Shown piece after piece: positions 6,879-13,437 of a DNA stretch of 64,000 nt. Source of the stretch: Brasilonema sp. CT11 (GTDB taxonomy: Bacteria > Cyanobacteriota > Cyanobacteriia > Cyanobacteriales > Nostocaceae); the NCBI RefSeq assembly GCF_017982655.1, contig NZ_JABXYX010000004.1, positions 76,998-140,997 of the forward strand, written 5' to 3'. The position numbers were made by a program, and so were the translations under genes. Under the pieces are notes generated by a model. The model had not been told where the DNA came from and ran no database searches. It saw only the letters and a list, made by a program, of their open reading frames with translations. Position 1 is the stretch's first letter, and the number at the start of each line of letters is the position of its first letter.

Positions 6879-7466
6879 ATGAATGTTGAAGTTGTTAAAG
6901 CAGTCACAAAAATGCTTTCCGATTTTAACAAGTACTTTAGTTACTTGCACGGAAAAACAAACATAGTAGAGATAGAGTTACCCAAAGAAGCCATTATGGT
7001 TTGGGTAAAGATTTTTGAAGAATTAACAAGGGAAGAGCGCCAGTCTGCTATAGAAAAGGTTTATGAGCGTTACAGCTACCACCCAACGCCACAGCAGTTT
7101 CGTGAATTGGTTAAAGAATCAGAAAGCGTGGATGCACTTTCTGAGTGGATTATTGTTCTTGATGCATTAAGAATGTCTGCCAACGATGCAAGAGAAAGAG
7201 TTGAGTGTTTATCTCCTTATGCTCGCCGTGCTTTGCAGACAGTTGGCGGGTTATCTGGGATGGGAATGTGCTCAGAAGCAGTTTTGCACAAATCGATAAA
7301 AGATGATTTTTGTTTGGCTTGGAAACTCATTAAGAATAGCACAATCCCTCATCCGCTGGAAGCGCAATTTAGCCATATCAGAAGTGTTGAGCCTGTTATT
7401 GATGTGAGTTCTCGTATAGCCGCTTTTTCTGCCAGCTTTAGTGCTTTGAGTGGTTCTGATGGTTAG
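6879..7466 (+). CDS. Possible phage helicase-loader-like protein (195 aa)
   Basis: The helical N-terminal half (VWVKIFEELTREERQSAIEK, then YHPTPQQFRELVKES) resembles phage replication accessory proteins of the helicase-loader type, which pair a W-x-x-x-h motif with P-T/K-P-x-x-F/I. The C-terminal half is helical, with no motif. That reading is tentative. Three starts compete: ATG 6858 lies only 2 nt from GAGGAG and extends the product to 202 aa; ATG 6863 at good spacing gives only an 8-codon frame; ATG 6879 has GGAG 10 nt upstream and is preferred. Promoter B and its operator drive the gene. Its TAG stop lies within palindrome copy 5. Confidence 0.6.
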   Translation: MNVEVVKAVTKMLSDFNKYFSYLHGKTNIVEIELPKEAIMVWVKIFEELTREERQSAIEKVYERYSYHPTPQQFRELVKESESVDALSEWIIVLDALRMSANDARERVECLSPYARRALQTVGGLSGMGMCSEAVLHKSIKDDFCLAWKLIKNSTIPHPLEAQFSHIRSVEPVIDVSSRIAAFSASFSALSGSDG

Positions 7467-7484
7467 CGTAACGTTACGGTAACG
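7461..7484. promoter_or_regulatory. 24-bp palindrome, copy 5
   Basis: Arms GGTTAGCGTAA and TTACGGTAACG with a CG centre. It overlaps the stop codon of the preceding gene and ends 4 bp before the ATG at 7489, so a bound protein would cover the ribosome-binding region of the DNA. Confidence 0.7.
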
Positions 7485-7488
7485 AGAG

Positions 7489-7749
7489 ATGAATGAACTT
7501 GTGAAAGAAATTCAGCACGATATATGTTACTTAAGGTCTAAGGGCAAAAATATTAGTATTTTGCCTGTTTGTGACTCAATATTTGCACTTTACATCAACA
7601 ACAATTGTTACGGGAACTGGACAGTTATTGGACTAGTTTCTATTATTGCCCAGTACAGGTGTAAATCGTATCTTGACGCATTGTCCCCTAAAATTTTGCC
7701 AGTTACGGCATTCCATTGCCAATGGAACTTTAGCTTTAAGCTTGGTTGA
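7489..7749 (+). CDS. Small hypothetical protein (86 aa)
   Basis: An 86-residue frame starting 4 bp after a palindrome copy and followed 12 bp later by a good terminator hairpin, so it is probably the last gene of its unit. The sequence begins MNELVKEIQHDICYLRSKG and continues with a hydrophobic middle (NWTVIGLVSIIAQY) that is too short and polar-flanked to be a confident membrane segment. Three Cys are present without a metal-binding pattern. No family is recognised. Confidence 0.5.
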   Translation: MNELVKEIQHDICYLRSKGKNISILPVCDSIFALYINNNCYGNWTVIGLVSIIAQYRCKSYLDALSPKILPVTAFHCQWNFSFKLG

Positions 7750-7761
7750 AGGGCAAATTAT

Positions 7762-7790
7762 AAAGAGCTACCCCGCACTAGCTCTTTTGT
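7762..7790 (+). terminator. Rho-independent-type terminator
   Basis: Stem AAAGAGCTA (7762-7770) with TAGCTCTTT (7779-7787), loop CCCCGCAC, followed by TGTTG. It lies directly after the 86-aa gene and before palindrome copy 6. Confidence 0.65.
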
Positions 7791-7814
7791 TGTTAACGTA
7801 AAATTACCGTAACG
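7791..7814. promoter_or_regulatory. 24-bp palindrome, copy 6
   Basis: Arms TGTTAACGTAA and TTACCGTAACG keep the GTAA...TTAC core with arm mismatches. It lies immediately upstream of the -35 box at 7818. Confidence 0.65.
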
Positions 7815-7817
7815 GAC

Positions 7818-7846
7818 TTGTCATTGTGTGGCGAGTGTGGCATACT
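7818..7846 (+). promoter_or_regulatory. Promoter for the ParB-domain gene
   Basis: TTGTCA (7818-7823), 17 bp, CATACT (7841-7846). The spacer contains GTGGCGAGTGTGGCA, at best a degenerate relative of the 14-bp operator seen at the other promoters. The start codon at 7875 follows after 28 bp. Confidence 0.5.
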
Positions 7847-7874
7847 AAAAACACAGGTCATTTAAGGTAAAAAT

Positions 7875-10130
7875 ATGACAGACATAGAAATTATTCAGTC
7901 AGCGATCAAAAGCACTCAAGAAGAAATTGAGCAATTGAGAGCTAAACGAACAAGCAAAGCAAACACTCGAAAAATTGAAGAATGCGAAATTAAGCTTGTA
8001 AACTTAAGTGCATTCTTCAATTTAGTAGAAAAAGGTGGATTTTTGGCTAGCTTGTATGTTGCCAAAAGCATGGGTGAAGAAGTTCACAAGATTTACCAAG
8101 TTTTTGACAATGGCGAAGTAGAGCTTGAAACTTTTCAAGACGAAGTGTTTAAAGCTAACCTTAGCGACTTAATGTATGACGAAAAAGCAACTAGTGAATC
8201 TCCCGCCATAGATTCAGTGGTGATTCTTAGGTCTGGAGAGGAGTGTAAGTTAGTGCGGTTGATTTACCCAGGGCAAATAGAAGTAGAAGGTAAGTCTGGC
8301 TTAATCCCATCTTCTGATTGGACACTTAGTAATGTTGCGGTGCCAGAAGAGTTCGCTGTGCTGCCACAACAAGAAGAAAATCAAAAACAGCTTCCAGAAG
8401 GCGTTCCCAAAGTTGTTTTTTTGGATACTCCAATTGAAAAAATTGTTGGGAGTTACCGTTTTATTATTGGAAAAACAGAACAAGATGATTACATTGGGCA
8501 GTTGTTTGAGGTTTTGTCTAAGCAAGAATCCCAACTAGTCATTCAAACCGAACCAAGCAAAAGGTTTCATTGGGTGCGCTCAGTTTTGGTTTTGAAATAT
8601 CACCAAGACAAAAAACCATTGCAGGCAGGCGATAAACTGAATTTTGATCCTTGGTTACTGGCATTTCCTTCTGAAAATCAGGAAGCTTACCATCCTACAG
8701 ATGACGAGGAAGACGTATCCGATATTCAAGAGGATTTAATGAGTGGTAAGCCAATTCTGCAAGCCGTTGGAGTTAGTACCAATGGAGAAACCTTCTCAGG
8801 ATATAGGCGAACGCTTGCAGCCATAAACGCTGGTCTGGAAACAATCCCAATTGATGTGCGTCAATTTGAAACGAGAGTGGAATTCATTGAAGCCTTGTTT
8901 GATGCGAACAAGACTCGTGATAAGACGCCAGAAATTAAAGCGCGTGAGCGCGAGATCAGATTTAAGTATTGTTCCGACGAAGCCAAGCAAGCACAGTTAG
9001 CGCGTTTGCGCGATCCATCTAGTACAAAGAACCCACTTGCTTTAGGATCTGCTTGGGAGCGAACAGTTGCTAATGAGCCAGATATTAGCCCATCGACAGC
9101 CGCTGCGCAATCTCGAATCCTTCAGTTTATTGATCATTCTCCTGATAGAGAGATGGCAACAAAAATCCGAGAAGTTTTTAACTCTGGGGACAAGAAAACA
9201 AAGACCTGCGAGGATTTAATTAAGTACAGCCAACATGCTCCTGCTGATGCCAAAATTGCTGCGGATATGATCTTGAATGGGGATGCATCTAGTGTTCCTA
9301 AAGCGATCGCAAAAAACAACAAACTCTCCCCATTTGCCAAAAGAGAAACGCCAGAAGGTGTCCACATTCCTCCTAGTGGAACTATTCCACCTAATAGAGC
9401 AGAGTCTACCCAGTCATTTTCCCCTGTTTTACCTCCTAATCTTATGCGCTTGGTTGCAAATACTCTGGGAAGAATTGACATTGATATTCTTAGTGCAGAT
9501 GCTTCCTCAGATGCAACACATCATTTTACTGGCGCATCTGACAAATTAGACGCTTTAAAAGCTGATTGGCAAATTCCTGGTAAGCGAGGTGCTTGTAAAG
9601 TATTTGGTTGTCTTTATGTTGATAACTTACTTGAGTGGATTCAAGCATTATCTGCGCAATGGGTTAAAGGTAATATTGCAGAAGCTGTTATTTTTGTTGC
9701 CAACCCTGTTCTTAGTGTACGCAACGCTCTTAAAGGAATTGCTGCTGCTTCTGGTGAAATCTTGTTCCCTGTAGAACTTACCGTTGCAAATCAGTTTTAT
9801 GCGAAAGCAGAAATTACGGTGTATTACCTGGGTGGTAGTTGGCGAAAGTTCGCCAACATCTTTGAACCATTTGCTGATGTCCGAGTTAGACGCTGGGCAT
9901 TTGAACCAAATATTACGCCACTTGCTTTTGACGATAGTGAATTGCATTGGCAAGAAAGCACCAACGGTTCCAGCGCTCAATACAAGGGCATCAGGCTTTC
10001 AATTATCGAAGCGATGGATGGATCTTGGTATGCCGAAGTTAATGGGCAAAAAATCTCTGAAAACCTAGAAAGCGAAGCGCAAGCTAAAACCATTGCCGCA
10101 ACCGCAGCAGAGCAACTGAGTGCAGCCTAA
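7875..10130 (+). CDS. ParB-like domain protein with a C-terminal methylase-like domain (751 aa)
   Basis: Residues 1-45 form a charged helix (ESTQEEIEQ-like). The 100-270 region is beta-rich. Around 285-360 is a ParB/sulfiredoxin-type N domain, with the diagnostic turn SGYRRTLAAINAGLETIPID and a following helical stretch (DKTPEIKAREREIRFKY). Residues about 420-510 are helical and may bind DNA. From about 535 a C-terminal domain (LMRLVANTLGRIDIDILSAD, then VFGCLYVDNLLEWI) recalls the phage Dam-type N6-adenine methylase fold, but the N-P-P-Y catalytic tetrad is absent. ParB-like nuclease/CTPase domains act in partition, transcription control or DNA modification in phages. The function here is open; regulation or partition through the 24-bp palindromes is a testable idea. 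It has its own promoter. Confidence 0.7.
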   Translation: MTDIEIIQSAIKSTQEEIEQLRAKRTSKANTRKIEECEIKLVNLSAFFNLVEKGGFLASLYVAKSMGEEVHKIYQVFDNGEVELETFQDEVFKANLSDLMYDEKATSESPAIDSVVILRSGEECKLVRLIYPGQIEVEGKSGLIPSSDWTLSNVAVPEEFAVLPQQEENQKQLPEGVPKVVFLDTPIEKIVGSYRFIIGKTEQDDYIGQLFEVLSKQESQLVIQTEPSKRFHWVRSVLVLKYHQDKKPLQAGDKLNFDPWLLAFPSENQEAYHPTDDEEDVSDIQEDLMSGKPILQAVGVSTNGETFSGYRRTLAAINAGLETIPIDVRQFETRVEFIEALFDANKTRDKTPEIKAREREIRFKYCSDEAKQAQLARLRDPSSTKNPLALGSAWERTVANEPDISPSTAAAQSRILQFIDHSPDREMATKIREVFNSGDKKTKTCEDLIKYSQHAPADAKIAADMILNGDASSVPKAIAKNNKLSPFAKRETPEGVHIPPSGTIPPNRAESTQSFSPVLPPNLMRLVANTLGRIDIDILSADASSDATHHFTGASDKLDALKADWQIPGKRGACKVFGCLYVDNLLEWIQALSAQWVKGNIAEAVIFVANPVLSVRNALKGIAAASGEILFPVELTVANQFYAKAEITVYYLGGSWRKFANIFEPFADVRVRRWAFEPNITPLAFDDSELHWQESTNGSSAQYKGIRLSIIEAMDGSWYAEVNGQKISENLESEAQAKTIAATAAEQLSAA

Positions 10131-10139
10131 GAAATATTT

Positions 10140-10163
10140 GGTTATCGTAACGTTACGATAACC
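10140..10163. promoter_or_regulatory. 24-bp palindrome, copy 7 (perfect)
   Basis: Each half reads GGTTATCGTAAC, so the site is a perfect 24-bp inverted repeat and the best match to the consensus. Unlike the other copies it lies between convergent genes (10130 + and 10373 -), which argues against a purely promoter-operator role. Confidence 0.8.
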
Positions 10164-10305
10164 AGTTTTAATTTTAGAAAGATCTATAAAAGACTCAAAA
10201 AATGTTTGAATTTCTGACTTGGAGGCAAAAGCTTTCAAGTCAAATTTCTCTTTGTATCATGAAGTTCTTAAACAATAGTAATACACAACAAGCAGTAATA
10301 TAAAA

Positions 10306-10336
10306 AAGGAAGGTTTTAAACCTCCCTTGTTTTTTT
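10306..10336. terminator. Bidirectional terminator between convergent genes
   Basis: AAGGAAGGTTT pairs with AAACCTCCCTT (one mismatch). It is followed by a GTTTTTTT run on the + strand and preceded by TAAAAAA, which gives a T-run for the - strand gene. Confidence 0.7.
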
Positions 10337-10372
10337 CTTTTTATGTATGAAGGCTGTTAAGAGCAGCCTTTG

Positions 10373-11545
10373 CTAAAATCCTTTTACTGTAACCGCTTGA
10401 GTGTTTTTGTTTTGGCGTTTAAGAAAGTTGTGCTCAAGTGCATTAAGAACTCTGTTTTCAACCTGGGCTTTCCCGCCATGCCACATGCTGTGAATGTGAG
10501 ATTCTCCAGTGCTACGGCTATGGTGGTTAAGTTGTTCAGTGACGCAGTTCAAAAGTTCCCACGCATTATTGTTGCTAGCCTCTAAGTGAGATCCAATGCT
10601 GGTGTGGTTAGCGTAGTTATAATAAGCTTGCCGAACCAGTTTACCTTGGTCATAAAAAGACTTGAGGCGATCGCTGTTTTCTTCCTTGTCGCCTAGCGTT
10701 TCAATCAAGAAGTCTTTAGCCTCCCGATTGCTGATTGGAGTTTGTGCCAACTCATCAATCAACTGACCCAAGTTTGCGAAGTTGTTCTTTGAACTTTCCA
10801 GAATTGCGTTTACCGATGCTTTTGAAAAGGATTGATTATGCCCAATAGAGCGCGTACCAACGTTAACTTTGCGAGTGATACCGTTGCAGCAAACAAGCCG
10901 GACTGCGCTTAATTTAGCGGTAAGCCCTGCGCCATATTCGTGTGAGTTTGTGAGTATCAGGCGACCGCAAATGACATCATCTGTTCCCATGACTGCCCAT
11001 GATTCATTAACAACCGCGCTGGCAAACACTAAGCGACCGTCGCGCAGACTGCCTAGGCGTTCCATTTCAATTCCTGCGATCGCACAAAACTCATCAAAAG
11101 CATTCACTACCTCACGATTTTGATAAGGCTGCCAAGTGTCGTTAGTAACGCCAAAGAGTAGCCCTGTATCTCCCCTATACACTGCTTGCTGCTGCGTATT
11201 GAGAAATTCCATGTTTTTCCCGTATTTCATCAAAGATGTTTCAGTTTCCCAATTAAGCCCTGCATGCTTAAGCTTCTCGTCTAAGCTCCACTCTGACTCA
11301 ACTGCGACGCCCACTCCCTTGTAATAAGCATCGTTGATCATGCCTTTGTAACCATTTTGCTTAAAGCGCTCTTTAATCTCAGATGCCGCTAATTTCACCT
11401 TGTCTTTGTCAAAGTGAAAACCTTGCTCGTATTGCTCATTTTTAAGCGCTTCTGGCTTAAAATCAAACTCTAAGTTGAAGCCGCCATCTAAAGAAGCGTC
11501 TGAAATGCCACGTTCTTCAAAACTCATAGCTGAAATCTCATTCAC
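10373..11545 (-). CDS. DUF932 / phage-plasmid-like protein (TIGR03299 type, 390 aa)
   Basis: The chain shows the hallmarks of the DUF932 'phage/plasmid-like' family: an early aromatic motif with YRGDTGLLFGVTNDTWQPYQ and REVVNAFDEFC around residues 125-155; the central LRDGRLVFASAVV; the ILTNSHEYG...VRLVCCNGITRK stretch; and a C-terminal HSMWHGGKAQVENRVLNALE segment. These proteins are common on plasmids and prophages; their biochemical role is unknown. Length is normal for the family. It is transcribed alone on the - strand from a promoter that carries the 14-bp operator (11559-11572) and ends at a bidirectional terminator, so it probably belongs to the same regulon as the 157-aa and helicase-loader-like genes. 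Confidence 0.85.
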   Translation of the reverse strand: MNEISAMSFEERGISDASLDGGFNLEFDFKPEALKNEQYEQGFHFDKDKVKLAASEIKERFKQNGYKGMINDAYYKGVGVAVESEWSLDEKLKHAGLNWETETSLMKYGKNMEFLNTQQQAVYRGDTGLLFGVTNDTWQPYQNREVVNAFDEFCAIAGIEMERLGSLRDGRLVFASAVVNESWAVMGTDDVICGRLILTNSHEYGAGLTAKLSAVRLVCCNGITRKVNVGTRSIGHNQSFSKASVNAILESSKNNFANLGQLIDELAQTPISNREAKDFLIETLGDKEENSDRLKSFYDQGKLVRQAYYNYANHTSIGSHLEASNNNAWELLNCVTEQLNHHSRSTGESHIHSMWHGGKAQVENRVLNALEHNFLKRQNKNTQAVTVKGF

Positions 11546-11554
11546 TACCTCTTT

Positions 11555-11583
11555 AGTATGCCCAATCGGGCACGTATTGTCAA
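11555..11583 (-). promoter_or_regulatory. Promoter with embedded 14-bp operator (C)
   Basis: On the - strand TTGACA (complement 11578-11583), 17 bp, CATACT (complement 11555-11560). The 14-mer TGCCCAATCGGGCA lies at 11559-11572, two central bases different from operators A and B. It drives the DUF932 gene. Confidence 0.7.
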
Positions 11584-11611
11584 TGATTTTCTGGCTATTT
11601 TTTTATATTAT

Positions 11612-11635
11612 GGTTATTGTAACGTTACGATAACC
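11612..11635. promoter_or_regulatory. 24-bp palindrome, copy 8
   Basis: Arms GGTTATTGTAA and TTACGATAACC with a CG centre and one mismatch. It ends 7 bp before the ATG of the ParB-methyltransferase gene and lies between divergent genes. Confidence 0.75.
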
Positions 11636-11642
11636 AGGTGAC

Positions 11643-12923
11643 ATGAAAGAGGTTAAATTAACGGATTTAAGCTTTGACCCCAAGAACGCTAATAAGGGTA
11701 GTGAGCGTGGGCGTGGGATGTTAGAGGAATCTTTGCAGCAGCTAGGGGCTGGGAGGTCAATAGTTGTTGACAGGAATGGTGTGGTAATAGCTGGGAATAA
11801 AACCCTGGAGACAGCCGTAGAGTCAGGATTTAATGACGGCATTGAGGTAGAAACGGATGGGAGCAAGTTGGTAATAGTTCGTCGCAGTGACTTGGATTTG
11901 ACGACGGACGCAAAAGCAAAGCAACTGGCAATTTGCGATAATAGGGTAAGCGAGGTTAGTCTTACGTGGGATGCCGAGATACTTAAAGAAATTAGTAAAG
12001 ATGTTGACTTAAGCGCGTTCTTTACTTCAGACGAGCTAAGCGACTTGTTCACTGAAGAGGAGGAACCCAACGGCAAGGGAGGTACAGGCGATCCAGATGC
12101 GGTAGCAGAGGCAAAAGAGCTTAGATGTAAGTTAGGTGATATTTGGGAACTGGGCGAACACAAGCTGATAGTAGGCGACAGTACTAACTCGGTCACAACT
12201 CGGACTTTGCTCGGAGATGAAAAAATCCAATTGATATGGACTGACCCGCCATACAATGTGGACTACGATCCAGAGGAAAGGAACTGTAATTTTAGTGAGG
12301 AGCGCAAAACCAATCCACTGGGCAAGATTCAAAATGACAAGATGAGCGATGAAGAATTCCGCGTCTTTCTTGACAAAGCTTACAGTCGCATGAATGAGGT
12401 GTTAGAACCTGGGTGTCCGATTTATATAACTCACGCCGACACTATGGGGCATCACTTTCGTAATGCCTTTGTGGCACAGCCGTGGAAGCTACAAAGCTGT
12501 TTAATATGGCTTAAGAACCATTTTGCTTTGAGTCGAGCGGACTATCACTGGCAGCATGAGCCAATACTTTATGGGTGGAAGGAGGGGGCGGCACATCGGT
12601 GGTATGGCGATCGCACCAAGACAACGATACTAGAATACTCGCCACCGCATTATGATAAGAAAAACTGTGATACTGACGGTTATATTCACCCCACCCAAAA
12701 ACCAACCTCGCTCATAGAGTTTTGCATTGCCAACTCAAGTAAGGGCGGCGATTTGGTACTAGACCCGTTTGGAGGTTCGGGTAGCACTTTGATAGCTTGT
12801 CAGAACACCAATAGGCGAGCGCGGCTGGTCGAATTAGACCCGCGTTTCGCCAGCGCCATTATTGAGCGTTACGAAACGTACACGGGCGACGTTGCCCACA
12901 AGATAGGCGAGATAAATGGATGA
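11643..12923 (+). CDS. ParB-domain / DNA methyltransferase fusion (426 aa)
   Basis: Residues 1-110 are a ParB/sulfiredoxin-like domain: KEVKLTDLSFDPKNANKGSE, then VDRNGVVIAGNKTLETAVES. From about 165 follows a class-beta DNA methyltransferase: KLGDIWELGEHKLIVGD; the catalytic D-P-P-Y in IWTDPPYNVDYDP (near residue 200); and, close to the C-terminus, the SAM-binding VLDPFGGSGSTLIACQ and LVELDPRFA. D-P-P-Y motifs occur in both N6-adenine and N4-cytosine enzymes, so the base cannot be told. This fusion is frequent in phages and integrative elements, where it probably modifies element DNA against host restriction; no cognate nuclease is adjacent. It overlaps the small-terminase gene by 8 bp. Start ATG 11643 follows palindrome copy 8. 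Confidence 0.9.
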   Translation: MKEVKLTDLSFDPKNANKGSERGRGMLEESLQQLGAGRSIVVDRNGVVIAGNKTLETAVESGFNDGIEVETDGSKLVIVRRSDLDLTTDAKAKQLAICDNRVSEVSLTWDAEILKEISKDVDLSAFFTSDELSDLFTEEEEPNGKGGTGDPDAVAEAKELRCKLGDIWELGEHKLIVGDSTNSVTTRTLLGDEKIQLIWTDPPYNVDYDPEERNCNFSEERKTNPLGKIQNDKMSDEEFRVFLDKAYSRMNEVLEPGCPIYITHADTMGHHFRNAFVAQPWKLQSCLIWLKNHFALSRADYHWQHEPILYGWKEGAAHRWYGDRTKTTILEYSPPHYDKKNCDTDGYIHPTQKPTSLIEFCIANSSKGGDLVLDPFGGSGSTLIACQNTNRRARLVELDPRFASAIIERYETYTGDVAHKIGEING

Positions 12924-13437
12924 GGATTTACAGTCTTGGGAAAGGCAAACGGGCGAATCCAATAAGGCGTGGGCGGCGTTCCAAGTTTTTAGGGACTTGG
13001 GCGGCAAACGCACTATAACAGCCGCGCAAGAGGTATTACAGCGCCCAATAGGTTATAGACGGACATTGGAGGAGTGGTCAAGCCGATATAATTGGGTGGC
13101 GCGATGCCGTGAGTACGACCAGTACATAGACCGCATTACTCGTGTCCAGCGTGAGCAAGTCAAGCGGGACGAGTACGCCAGGAAGGTTGAAGCGTACCGA
13201 GATGAGACTGAGCGCACGGCAAAAGCGATGGTATCAATGGGCGCACGGGCGATCGCAATCATTCAGCGTGAACTAGCCACGCGGCTACAAACGCCAGAAG
13301 TCCTAAAGTCCAATGAGCTAGCAGGGCTAATGCGAGCAAGTGTCATGGCGGTGGACGTGGGGTCAAAACTTCAGGCTGAATCTTTGGGTATAGACACTTT
13401 AGTGGACACGCTTGCCGATGAGAAGAACCAGCGATAA
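12916..13437 (+). CDS. Terminase small-subunit-like protein (173 aa)
   Basis: A basic, helical protein with an N-terminal helix-turn-helix-like part (AAFQVFRDLGGKRTITAAQE, then GYRRTLEEWSSRYNWVARC). The W-S-x-x-Y-x-W-x-x-R pattern is typical of small terminase subunits that recognise phage DNA ends. A long central helix (YIDRITRVQREQVKRDEYAR) would form the oligomerisation region. It overlaps the methyltransferase gene upstream (8 bp) and the large-terminase gene downstream (20 bp), so all three are translationally coupled. The role in packaging follows from its place next to an unmistakable large subunit. Confidence 0.75.
   Translation: MDEDLQSWERQTGESNKAWAAFQVFRDLGGKRTITAAQEVLQRPIGYRRTLEEWSSRYNWVARCREYDQYIDRITRVQREQVKRDEYARKVEAYRDETERTAKAMVSMGARAIAIIQRELATRLQTPEVLKSNELAGLMRASVMAVDVGSKLQAESLGIDTLVDTLADEKNQR

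Noticed and set aside
176-11635. CRISPR array as an explanation for the repeated 24-mers
   Set aside because: The copies are palindromic, hundreds to thousands of bases apart, and lack regular spacers; no cas gene is present.
11603-12256. 217-codon - strand frame opposite the methyltransferase
   Set aside because: Ser/Leu-rich antisense shadow of a clearly functional gene; it also runs through palindrome copy 8.
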